Shown: positions 8,686-16,799 of the stretch, piece by piece
How positions within the stretch are numbered: position 1 is the stretch's first letter
Layout: each line of letters opens with the position of its first letter
DNA from: an uncultured Chitinophaga sp.
GTDB lineage: Bacteria > Bacteroidota > Bacteroidia > Chitinophagales > Chitinophagaceae
NCBI RefSeq assembly: GCF_902168175.1
Contig: NZ_CABHOU010000042.1
Span: 62,001-126,000 of the forward strand
DNA length: 64,000 bases
Reading direction: 5' to 3'
Made by a program: the position numbers and the translations under genes
Notes under the pieces: model-generated
What the model was told of the DNA's origin: nothing
The model's input: the letters and a program-made list of their open reading frames with translations, nothing else
Databases searched by the model: none

Positions 8686-8693
8686 TATATTTG
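8686..8693 (+). promoter_or_regulatory. -7 promoter element for the AraC-type regulator
   Basis: TATATTTG matches the Bacteroidota consensus TAnnTTTG exactly and lies 56 bases upstream of the start codon at 8750. A -33 element is not obvious. Confidence 0.45.
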
Positions 8694-8749
8694 CTCGCTA
8701 TCCCATACGGCCCCATTTAGTCAGCATCATTTAATTATAAAGTTCCCCA

Positions 8750-9637
8750 ATGAATAATTTGTATGAGTTTAACCTCAAAACCAATTATACTAAACTTGAA
8801 TGCGATGGTCTCCTGTTGGTAGAGTACCAGTGTGTACCGGGCGATGTCCGGAGCGGAATCTGGTCGCAGCACAGCTACATCGCTTTTATTCAAAGCGGGC
8901 TGAAAACATGGATTACACCTGAAGGCGAGTTTCCTGTTACGGTGGGCGATGCTATATTTTGCAGGAAAGGCGCGCACCTGGTTAAAAATTACTACGATGA
9001 AAAATTCTGTGCACTGGTGTTTTTTATACCCGACGACTTTATTCGGCAGGTGGTGAAAGAGTCCGAACTGCTGCGGCAGGGAGGTGTAAACTCCTCTACG
9101 GTATTGAGATTGGAGGTTGATCTTACTTTAAAACTGTATTTCGAATCGATGCTGAGTTTTTTCCTGCAACAGCACAATCCATCCGGCGCTTTGCTGAAAC
9201 TTAAGTTTAAAGAGTTGTTGCTACAGTTGATCACCCGTAACATCAACCCCGAATTAACGGCCTATTTTTTCTCACTGGCTAAAGAAGAGAAGGCAAACCT
9301 GAAACAGATAATGATGGACAATTACCTGTATAATCTGAACCAGGAAGACTTTTCGAAGCTGACACACCGCAGTCTTTCCACTTTTAAAAGGGACTTCCAG
9401 GATACTTTCGGTACCTCTCTGAACAAATGGCTGATAGACATGCGGCTGAAATACGCCAGAATGCGTTTGCTTACTTCGGACGAAAGTGTGAGCGAGATCG
9501 CCTACACATCCGGGTTTGAAACAGCTTCTCATTTTATCCGCTGCTTTAAGAAACATTACAACTTGCCCCCACAGCAGTTCCGGCACCAGTATTTTTTATC
9601 CGCTGAGCCAAATGGACAATTATCCGGGCCAATCTAA
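8750..9637 (+). CDS. AraC family transcriptional regulator
   Basis: The 295-residue protein has an N-terminal cupin-like sensing half (EGEFPVTVGDAIFCRKGAHL around residues 63-82) and a C-terminal double helix-turn-helix from about residue 190. The first helix pair is seen in the LTHRSLSTFKRDFQDTFG stretch. The second is VSEIAYTSGFETASHFIRCF, followed by the family signature KKHYNLPPQQFR. It likely binds DNA as an activator. The gene ends 85 bases before the methyltransferase gene on the same strand, which is the obvious candidate target. The ligand is unknown. Confidence 0.9.
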   Translation: MNNLYEFNLKTNYTKLECDGLLLVEYQCVPGDVRSGIWSQHSYIAFIQSGLKTWITPEGEFPVTVGDAIFCRKGAHLVKNYYDEKFCALVFFIPDDFIRQVVKESELLRQGGVNSSTVLRLEVDLTLKLYFESMLSFFLQQHNPSGALLKLKFKELLLQLITRNINPELTAYFFSLAKEEKANLKQIMMDNYLYNLNQEDFSKLTHRSLSTFKRDFQDTFGTSLNKWLIDMRLKYARMRLLTSDESVSEIAYTSGFETASHFIRCFKKHYNLPPQQFRHQYFLSAEPNGQLSGPI

Positions 9638-9661
9638 CAATTCGCTGGCGGAGCATCGTGC

Positions 9662-9669
9662 TACTTTTG
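9662..9669 (+). promoter_or_regulatory. -7 promoter element for the methyltransferase
   Basis: TACTTTTG matches TAnnTTTG exactly and is 53 bases before the ATG at 9723. It lies between the AraC gene and the methyltransferase, so the second gene probably has its own promoter, where the AraC protein may act. Confidence 0.45.
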
Positions 9670-9722
9670 TATCGGCCATCAGGAAGATGGTCAATATCAA
9701 TCACCCAAAAAGTAGCATTACA

Positions 9723-10802
9723 ATGTCAGTTTTAACAGCAGAACAACCGGTTGTCGACTTCAAAAAGGCAGAACAATTCCTCGGCCAGTTTATACTGGAC
9801 CTCTCCGCCAATTACTCCGGCGTTATGGCCTTACTTGGCCAGGAACTTGGTTTATACACAGCTATGCGCGGCGCAGGACCGTTAACACCCCATGAGCTGG
9901 CCGCCAAAACAAACACTTTTGAACGGTACATTCGCGAATGGCTTAACAACCAGGCAGCGGGCGGATATATTGTGTATGATAAAGTAAACAAGACTTATGA
10001 ATTACCGGAGGAGCATGCCCTGGTACTGGTAGAAAAAGACAGTCCTTTCCTCCTTGGTCCCGCCTATTATGTAGTAAACAGTTTATGGAAAGACAAAGAC
10101 AAATTGTTGAACGCTTTTACTACCGGTAGCGGCATTGGCTGGCACGAACATCATCATGACCTGTTTCATGGTGTAGAAAGTGTTTACCGTACAGGTTATC
10201 TCGCTAACCTGAACTCGGTATGGATTCCTTCTTTACCAGGAATGGAAACCAAACTGCGCAACGGTGGTCGTGTGGCCGATATCGGCTGTGGTCATGGCGC
10301 TTCTACGATCCTGATGGCCGAAGCCTTTCCTAATAGCGAATTTTATGGTTTCGACTATCATACAGCCTCCATTGCGGTAGCGAAACAACGGGCAGCGGAA
10401 AAAGGGCTCACTAACGTGTTTTTCATCGAGGCTGGCGCAGAAGCATATACACAGGGCAATTTCGATATGATCTGCTTTTTCGATTGTCTGCATGATCTCG
10501 GTAACCCGTTGAAGGCACTGCAGTACGCCCGTACTAAATTAGCAACGGATGGGTCACTGCTGTTCGTGGAACCTAATGCCGGCGATAATCCCGAAGATAA
10601 TTTCAATCCCATTGGAAGAATGTTTTATGCCGCGTCTACTGCACTATGTGTACCACATTCTCATTCGGAGGACGGCGATTATTGTCTGGGCGCACAGGCC
10701 GGTCCTGCTGCCGTTAAACAGATTGTGAAAGAGGCAGGGTATTCCAGGTTCAGGATTGCCCAGCAAAATCCAATTAACCTGATCTTCGAAGTAAAACACT
10801 GA
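9723..10802 (+). CDS. Class I SAM-dependent methyltransferase
   Basis: The start at 9723 gives a 359-residue protein; the open frame extends further upstream, but that part lies over the end of the AraC gene and the promoter-like element at 9662. Residues 20-90 form a winged-helix-like dimerisation region (LLGQELGLYTAM, then TFERYIREWLNNQAAGGYI). The SAM site is VADIGCGHGAS, with the acidic strand end FYGFDYHTAS. The layout matches O-methyltransferase-like and ubiE-type enzymes. A His-rich GWHEHHHDLFHG stretch precedes the SAM domain. The substrate is unknown. It follows the AraC regulator and precedes a MerC-type gene. Confidence 0.85.
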   Translation: MSVLTAEQPVVDFKKAEQFLGQFILDLSANYSGVMALLGQELGLYTAMRGAGPLTPHELAAKTNTFERYIREWLNNQAAGGYIVYDKVNKTYELPEEHALVLVEKDSPFLLGPAYYVVNSLWKDKDKLLNAFTTGSGIGWHEHHHDLFHGVESVYRTGYLANLNSVWIPSLPGMETKLRNGGRVADIGCGHGASTILMAEAFPNSEFYGFDYHTASIAVAKQRAAEKGLTNVFFIEAGAEAYTQGNFDMICFFDCLHDLGNPLKALQYARTKLATDGSLLFVEPNAGDNPEDNFNPIGRMFYAASTALCVPHSHSEDGDYCLGAQAGPAAVKQIVKEAGYSRFRIAQQNPINLIFEVKH

Positions 10803-10860
10803 TTTGTTTATGCAGGGGCGGGCCTTCCTGTCCCTGCTTTTATCCCCCAAAAACAACCCG

Positions 10861-11295
10861 ATGAAATTCATTCTTAAACATCATCTTTCGCGGCTGGCAG
10901 ATTATTCTGGTTTAACTGTTTCCTTCCTCTGTTTTGTACATTGCTGGAGCATGCCATTATTACTGCTCTTTATGCCTGCGCTGCTGGCAGATCACGAACT
11001 GGTGCACCCGGTACTGTGTAGTGCCGCGATCATTAGTACATTGCCAATGGTGCTTTCAGGTAAAATCCGGTACCAGACAGTGTTTTTCAAGTTTGCTTTG
11101 GTGCTGGGAAATGTAATAATGCTGGTGATCCTTTTGGCACATGCGTATTTCCCGCCGTTGATGGAGGTGTTGTTGAATACTGCGGGCGGGGGATGTTTGA
11201 TGTATGTGCATTATGTACGTATAAAGGGCGAAAGGAGAGAAAGGCGGCCTGACAGCATAAAACGAGGTCCTTCAAAACTTGAAGAGGCTAAATAA
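10861..11295 (+). CDS. MerC domain membrane protein
   Basis: The start at 10861 (MKFILKHHLSRL) gives a 144-residue protein with about four hydrophobic segments. The first includes FLCFVHCWSMP, the conserved paired cysteines of MerC-type inner-membrane proteins. MerC takes up mercuric ion in mer operons, but chromosomal Bacteroidota homologues usually stand alone and their role is unclear. There is no merA, merR or merT nearby. The C-terminal tail is basic and rich in Arg/Lys/Glu. The longer open frame from 10804 is not favoured because it begins just after the methyltransferase stop and adds a non-conserved leader. Confidence 0.75.
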   Translation: MKFILKHHLSRLADYSGLTVSFLCFVHCWSMPLLLLFMPALLADHELVHPVLCSAAIISTLPMVLSGKIRYQTVFFKFALVLGNVIMLVILLAHAYFPPLMEVLLNTAGGGCLMYVHYVRIKGERRERRPDSIKRGPSKLEEAK

Positions 11296-11373
11296 GTCTA
11301 TTAAGTGAAATTAATTGCTTAACCGGGCTTTAGGTAAAAAGGGATGTTTTTTTATGAAATGCAGTAGTAAAAA

Positions 11374-11402
11374 ACGAGGCCGGCTTCATCAGCCGGCCTC
11401 GT
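11374..11402 (-). terminator. Rho-independent terminator of the SusCD operon
   Basis: A perfect 12-bp stem (ACGAGGCCGGCT at 11374-11385 with its complement at 11391-11402) encloses a 5-base loop. Read leftward it is followed by a run of U residues from the A-rich stretch at 11367-11373. It lies 12 bases past the end of the last operon gene. It may also stop the MerC transcript from the other side, but less efficiently. Confidence 0.85.
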
Positions 11403-11413
11403 TGTATTCTTTG

Positions 11414-11821
11414 TTAAGGAGTTACCTTTATCAGGAATGTCCTGCTTGTTGGTTTGCCATCAAGGTCGGTGGCATTGATACGTACCGTTGTTTCTGCGGT
11501 AATGTCCTTCAATACATAATTCAGGTTATATACTGTTGGCCTTAGGCTGAAGTCCGTATACGATTCCAGTAGCTCTTCTGTTCCACCGTTCACTGTTTTA
11601 TAAAGTTTGATCTCTTTTAGTTTTACGGGGGCGCTTACGCGGGCCTTTACGGTCCATTCGGTGACGCCGGCAGGTAGAGTAGTGGTCACGAAATCGGGAT
11701 TCTCCACTGCGTTGCCTGGATAGAAAAGTACTTCGGGTACGAATTTGTCGAAGAGGTCTTCTTTTTTGCAACTGCTGAAAGCCAGCAGCATTACGCTAAA
11801 TATTAAAAGGATTCTTTTCAT
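11414..11821 (-). CDS. Small SusE/F-position lipoprotein
   Basis: The 135-residue protein has a signal peptide ending in the lipobox LLAFSSCKK, so it is lipidated at the Cys near residue 18 and probably sits on the outer membrane. The mature part is beta-rich, an Ig/FN3-like single domain (ITAETTVRINATDLDGKPTS). It is the last of five genes in the operon, 12 bases after the SusD-like gene, where accessory glycan-binding lipoproteins of the SusE/SusF type are usually encoded. It is much shorter than SusE, so binding of a glycan is inferred from position only. Confidence 0.75.
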   Translation of the reverse strand: MKRILLIFSVMLLAFSSCKKEDLFDKFVPEVLFYPGNAVENPDFVTTTLPAGVTEWTVKARVSAPVKLKEIKLYKTVNGGTEELLESYTDFSLRPTVYNLNYVLKDITAETTVRINATDLDGKPTSRTFLIKVTP

Positions 11822-11833
11822 TGTTGATCAGTT

Positions 11834-13690
11834 TTACCAGCCTGGGTTTTGCTGCATGTTTTTATTGTTGTTCACTTCAGACTGCGGTATGGGCAGCAGG
11901 TTATGCCTTGGCTGGAACACCCTTCTTTCCCAAACCCTGATGCTGTATACGAATGAGCCATCGGGCTTTTTAAGTACATCGTGCTCGTACACGGTTTTCT
12001 GCGTTTGTTCGCCGACAACCCAGCGGCGGATATCGAAGAAGCGATGATCTTCGAAGGCCAGTTCTATCCTGCGTTCGTTGCGGATGAATTTGCGCATATC
12101 CTGCTGGCTGTTCTCATTCCAGCCATTGCGTGTAAAAGTGGTGGCAATATCGGGCATGTCTGCGCGTGTCCTGATCTGGTTCAGTGCCTGGATTACTTCT
12201 GTGCGGGCACTCCCGTCCGGCAAAAACTCATTCATCGCTTCCGCGTAATTAAGCAGCATTTCTACATAACGATATACCGGGAACGTATGGTTAGTTTGAC
12301 CCTGGGTACCGCTGTTGTTAATGGTGATGTTCTTGGGGTCCATGAACTTACGCAGGAACAAACCTGTATGGGCGTAACCGTTCAGGAACTCCTGCCCGAA
12401 CGAACCATCTTCGGCCCGCCAGGTATTAAACGTAATGCCGCTAAACATAGAACCGTTGTACCAGAGTGAATGGTAGAAGCGTGAATCTCTGTTGTCGTAG
12501 GGTTTCTGCGGATCAAACCCGGAAGCTGTATTTACTACGAACTGGCCGTTACCGTCGAGCAGGGGCACACCGTATTCGTCGGTCTGGTAAACTGGGTAGC
12601 CGTCTTTAGTTTCAAAGCAGGCGGCGTAGTTATACGTAGGCAAAGTGTAGGATGCATCGCCCGCCCGTTGCATGGCACCGGGAAGCTGCCACTTGTCGAG
12701 TTCATTGGTAAGCCCTTTTCTGCCGTAGCCGAGTATGTATTCGGTGTTTACGCGGGTAATGAATACGTTGAACCAGCCCATGGCCTTCATCGATCCTGGG
12801 TAGGTTACCCGGGTGCCGAAGTAGTTGGCCGGTTCTGTTCTTACTACCAGGCTGTATACCTGCGCACCATTTTCATCTTTATGGTCCATTACCGCTTTAG
12901 CTGCATCTGCTGCTGCCTTCCAGCGGTTAGCATCGTAGTTGCCCCATGACCATGGACTGGCTTCGCCGGATGTGCTGTTGTTAAACAGCGGGCTGGCCAG
13001 GTGAAGCAATACTCTTGCTTTAACGGCCTTTGCCAAACCGCTGGTTACACGCATAAAGTCGATGCCTGTTTGTTTGGCAGGCAAGTGTGCTGCTGCCGTG
13101 TCACATTGGTCGCTGATGAACTTTTGCACTTCTTCGAGATTGGCGCGGGCAGTGAATAGTTCGGGAGAATCGCGGTCGAGTACTTTGGTGATAACAGGTA
13201 CACCTCCGTACCAGCGCACGAGTTCTGCGTAGAAAAACGCGCGCAGTGCTACTGCCTCATATTTCATGCGGTCGCGCACTTGTTCTGTGTTCATGTACTG
13301 CTCGGGATCGATGGGTGCCCCGTCTATTTTACTGAGAAACAGGTTACAGGCGCGGATAGCGGCGTAATAATCGGCCCAGCGCTTAAATTTATCAGGTAAA
13401 CTGGTAGGATTATAGGCGCCTACGTGTACGTTGTTCACCCATCCCCACCAGGGTCGTGCCTCACCATCGTCTGTAGCGGCGTCCAGGTATACGTTGTTGT
13501 CCCAACTGTATGGAATACGACGGTAAATGTCGGTCAGGAACTCTTTCGTGTACTTGGCGTTTGTAAATACCCTTTCTTCATTCAGATCGCCTGATTCAGC
13601 TTTGTCCAGCAGGCCCGCACCGTCTTTTGAACAGGAGGCGAGCGTGATCAGCAGGAGAAAATATGTGAGCTTTTTTATGCTTGATTTCAT
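11834..13690 (-). CDS. SusD/RagB family outer-membrane lipoprotein
   Basis: This 618-residue lipoprotein has the lipobox LLITLASCSKDG and the SusD/RagB architecture. An N-terminal half of TPR-like helices contains a WADYYAAIRACNLFL motif. A C-terminal SusD domain contains YRYVEMLLNYAEAMNE, NQIRTRADMP, and the signature FIRNERRIELAFEDHRFFDI. It forms the lid over its partner SusC barrel and captures the nutrient ligand. Its partner is the gene 11 bases upstream. The ligand is not predictable from sequence. Confidence 0.95.
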   Translation of the reverse strand: MKSSIKKLTYFLLLITLASCSKDGAGLLDKAESGDLNEERVFTNAKYTKEFLTDIYRRIPYSWDNNVYLDAATDDGEARPWWGWVNNVHVGAYNPTSLPDKFKRWADYYAAIRACNLFLSKIDGAPIDPEQYMNTEQVRDRMKYEAVALRAFFYAELVRWYGGVPVITKVLDRDSPELFTARANLEEVQKFISDQCDTAAAHLPAKQTGIDFMRVTSGLAKAVKARVLLHLASPLFNNSTSGEASPWSWGNYDANRWKAAADAAKAVMDHKDENGAQVYSLVVRTEPANYFGTRVTYPGSMKAMGWFNVFITRVNTEYILGYGRKGLTNELDKWQLPGAMQRAGDASYTLPTYNYAACFETKDGYPVYQTDEYGVPLLDGNGQFVVNTASGFDPQKPYDNRDSRFYHSLWYNGSMFSGITFNTWRAEDGSFGQEFLNGYAHTGLFLRKFMDPKNITINNSGTQGQTNHTFPVYRYVEMLLNYAEAMNEFLPDGSARTEVIQALNQIRTRADMPDIATTFTRNGWNENSQQDMRKFIRNERRIELAFEDHRFFDIRRWVVGEQTQKTVYEHDVLKKPDGSFVYSIRVWERRVFQPRHNLLPIPQSEVNNNKNMQQNPGW

Positions 13691-13701
13691 GTTGTTCTGT
13701 T

Positions 13702-16700
13702 TTACAAGGTTACTTTAACGCCCAGGTTCCATGTTCTTAACTGAGGATAAGAAGCACCGATCTCGCTGGAGGATTCGGGGTCCCAGTTCATCATTTTATC
13801 CCAGGTGATGAGGTTGTTGCCATTGGCGAAGAAACGGGCGCTCGTAATCTTTATCTGCGACAGCAAAGATTTAGGAAGGTTATAGCCTATTTCTACGTTT
13901 TTCAGGCGCACATAGTTCCGTGCATACAGCCAGTAGGTTGATTTGCGGTGGTTGTTTGTATTTTCTGTAGGATGCAGACGGGGATAGGTCGCCTTGTCCC
14001 AGGATGATGGATCGTCTGGATTGTAACGGCCCAGGTGATGTTCCATTACCTTACCCAATTGGCTGAATTCCCATACAGCATCCTGCTGGAAGTACATATC
14101 TGCACCACCTGCGCCCTGTATCAGAAAGTTCATGTCGAACCCTTTATAACTGCCACCTACGGTGATGCCGTAAATATATTCCGGTACGGAGCCTTTTCCG
14201 ATGGCACCTTCGTCGTAGCTATCGACCAATCCGTCTTTATTGCGGTCTGCATAACGGATATCGCCGGGATATACCACACCGTAAGTCGGAATAGGGATGT
14301 CTTTTTTTAACACAGGGAAACCACCTTCGAGTACCAGCCCGCCATTACCATCCAGTTCAAAATCATTTAAGCCATACAGCCCAACATCGGTAAGGCCGAA
14401 GTGCTGGCCAATACGTTTGCCTTCGCGTTTCTGCCAGTCATAACGTTTACCTTCTTCGTCTATGCGCTCTATCACGTTACGGGCATAGGTGAAGTTACCT
14501 TTGATGAAGTAACCGAAAGGACCTTTCTTGTCGGTAAAGCCTAACTCCATATCAAAGCCCTGGTTGTGTACCCGGCCGATGTTTTCGGGCGGTAAACCTT
14601 GTCCATCTGTCCTGGTGGACCCCTGTGGGTTGTTCATGCCAAATACGAGCGGCAGGGAATAGGGGATAGCCAGGATGTCGCGGCGATTTTCAGCGAACAC
14701 GTCGGCCGTGAGGTTAATGCGGTCGTCCCACATACGCGCATCAAAACCAATGTTGCTCTTTTTTGCTCTTTCCCAGGTTACATAGGCGTTACCAGGCTGA
14801 CCTTCGATAATACCTCTTTCCGAGGTAGGTTGCTCGCCAAAGTAAAACCTCCAGCCATCTTCGTTGGGTGCGTAGTTATAACGTTGCTCATACAGGTAGT
14901 TGAAGTTGCCGATCCGGTCGTTCCCTATCTCTCCATAAGACCCCCTGATTTTGAGGTAACTTAAGAAAGCGTTGTTAGCCCAGAACCCTTCTTCCGAAGG
15001 CACCCATCCCAGCGAAACGGCTGGGAAGAAACCGTAACGGCGGCTGGGGTCAAATTGCATGGAGCCATTGTAACCGGCGTTCACTTCGAAGAGATATTTG
15101 TTCTTGTAGCCATAAGTAGCACGTCCTACCCAACCGAGGTACCCGGTAGGGATTCTGGCTTCCACAAAGTCCTGTATCTGCTGGTATAAGATCATACCGG
15201 TAACGGCATGATCGCCAAATGAACGGGTGTAGTTCAGCGCTCCTTCAAAGTGCTGCCTTCTGCTGCCGGCGCCTTTACCTGTTGAAATAGATAGTTCGGT
15301 CGCGGGTTTGTTAAGAGCATACTGGCCGAAACGTGTGTATTCATACAAAAGTGGTTTTTCCACGATGTCGCGGCGCGATTCGTAAGTGCTCACAAAGCCA
15401 ACCAGTGCGCGGAAAGACAGGCCTTTGGTGATCTTGTTCAACTCCTGGCGCAATGTGAAGGCACCTTCAATTACGTTCTTGTTGCGGTTGCGGTTACCAA
15501 ACTGTGAAAGAAGGGCATACGGGGAAAGACGGCTTTCGTCCGAGCGGCCGCCAATGCTGCCGTCGGGATTTATATACGACTGGAAGTTTGGGGGCAGCCT
15601 TCTTAGTTTATCGAAAAGATCTTCATCGAAGTTCGGCTGTTTCCTTTCTTCAAATCTGCCGGTAAGGTCCACGCCTATTTTGGTGGTAGGACTAACGGTG
15701 AAGTCGAGGTTGGAGCGGAAGCTCATACGATCGTAAGCCGTGTTGGTGGCGTAATTTGAATTTGCGAACTCTTTGTACAAACCTTCCTGATGCAGATGGT
15801 TGGCAGAAATGAAATACTGCAGCACTTCGTTACCGCCTCTCACGCTCACATTCGACAGTTGTTGCCAGGAAGCCTTACGCATAAAGTCTTCATAATAATC
15901 ATTATCCGGATGGGTATAGGGCGAGTTGCCTAACCTGTAATGTTCAAGGTCGCTGGCAGTGTATTCCGCAGGCTTGCCTTCGTTTTTCAGTGCTTCGTTG
16001 GTAAGCATGGCAAAGTCGTAAGAGCCGAGGTAATTGGGCTTACGAATGGGTTGCTGTACCGCGGCCTGTGTAGAAATAGAAAGAACTGGCCTGCCCACCG
16101 TACCACGTTTGGTGGTAATAAGGATTACACCGTTCGCACCACGTACACCATAAACGGCCGTGGCAGAGGCATCTTTCAGTACGGAGAAGGTTTCGATATC
16201 TACAGGATCTATCTGCTGCCATTCTCTTTCCACCCCGTCTACCAGCACCAGTGGTGCGGTGGTATTGGTAGTAGCCATACCACGGATCAGGATCTGTGCA
16301 TTGTCTGCACCCGGTTTACCGGAGCCCATGATGCTTACCACACCCGAAACGCGGCCTGCGATGGCATTGGAGAGGTTAGGAGTAGAAGCGCGCTGTAGTT
16401 CTTCCGATTTTACCTGGGAGATAGCGCCTACTACGCTGGCCTTTTTCTGCGTACCATAACCAACTACTACATAGTCGCCAAGTTTGGTGGCGTCAGCTTC
16501 AAGGCTGATGTGCAGCGAGGCCTGGTTGCGGATCGCCACGTCCTGTGAAACGTACCCGATGTAAGTGATTTGCAAAACACCGGTGTTACCCGATAGCGTG
16601 AGTTTGAACTCACCTTTGGGATCGGTCACCGTACGATTGGAGGTGCCTTTCTCGGTGATGCCGGCGCCTATCAATAATTCGCCGGATGCGTTCACCACCT

Positions 16701-16782
16701 TTCCGGTGATGACCTTACCCTGCGCCATCACATCGGGCAGGCAGCAGCAGAGTAATATGAGGAATGATAATAATTTTTTCAT
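13702..16782 (-). CDS. SusC/RagA family TonB-linked outer-membrane transporter
   Basis: The 1026-residue protein starts with a signal peptide (cleavage near DVMAQ) and a carboxypeptidase-regulatory-like domain (VITGKVVNASGELLIGAGI, about 24-100). The TonB plug follows, with the SusC motif GYGTQKKASVVGAISQV and the conserved DASATAVYGVRGANGVILI. A 22-strand barrel ends with an aromatic-poor WNLGVKVTL. It imports oligomers across the outer membrane with the SusD lipoprotein encoded 11 bases downstream. It lies third in a five-gene operon, 17 bases after a second SusD gene. Confidence 0.95.
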   Translation of the reverse strand: MKKLLSFLILLCCCLPDVMAQGKVITGKVVNASGELLIGAGITEKGTSNRTVTDPKGEFKLTLSGNTGVLQITYIGYVSQDVAIRNQASLHISLEADATKLGDYVVVGYGTQKKASVVGAISQVKSEELQRASTPNLSNAIAGRVSGVVSIMGSGKPGADNAQILIRGMATTNTTAPLVLVDGVEREWQQIDPVDIETFSVLKDASATAVYGVRGANGVILITTKRGTVGRPVLSISTQAAVQQPIRKPNYLGSYDFAMLTNEALKNEGKPAEYTASDLEHYRLGNSPYTHPDNDYYEDFMRKASWQQLSNVSVRGGNEVLQYFISANHLHQEGLYKEFANSNYATNTAYDRMSFRSNLDFTVSPTTKIGVDLTGRFEERKQPNFDEDLFDKLRRLPPNFQSYINPDGSIGGRSDESRLSPYALLSQFGNRNRNKNVIEGAFTLRQELNKITKGLSFRALVGFVSTYESRRDIVEKPLLYEYTRFGQYALNKPATELSISTGKGAGSRRQHFEGALNYTRSFGDHAVTGMILYQQIQDFVEARIPTGYLGWVGRATYGYKNKYLFEVNAGYNGSMQFDPSRRYGFFPAVSLGWVPSEEGFWANNAFLSYLKIRGSYGEIGNDRIGNFNYLYEQRYNYAPNEDGWRFYFGEQPTSERGIIEGQPGNAYVTWERAKKSNIGFDARMWDDRINLTADVFAENRRDILAIPYSLPLVFGMNNPQGSTRTDGQGLPPENIGRVHNQGFDMELGFTDKKGPFGYFIKGNFTYARNVIERIDEEGKRYDWQKREGKRIGQHFGLTDVGLYGLNDFELDGNGGLVLEGGFPVLKKDIPIPTYGVVYPGDIRYADRNKDGLVDSYDEGAIGKGSVPEYIYGITVGGSYKGFDMNFLIQGAGGADMYFQQDAVWEFSQLGKVMEHHLGRYNPDDPSSWDKATYPRLHPTENTNNHRKSTYWLYARNYVRLKNVEIGYNLPKSLLSQIKITSARFFANGNNLITWDKMMNWDPESSSEIGASYPQLRTWNLGVKVTL

Positions 16783-16799
16783 CTGTTACAGTTATTTTA

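Noticed and set aside
9516..9722. Longer N-terminus of the methyltransferase
   Set aside because: The upstream part lies inside the AraC gene and over an exact -7 promoter element; the ATG at 9723 fits the family.
10861..11295. Mercury-resistance operon
   Set aside because: Only a MerC-type membrane protein is present; there is no merA, merR, merT or merP nearby.
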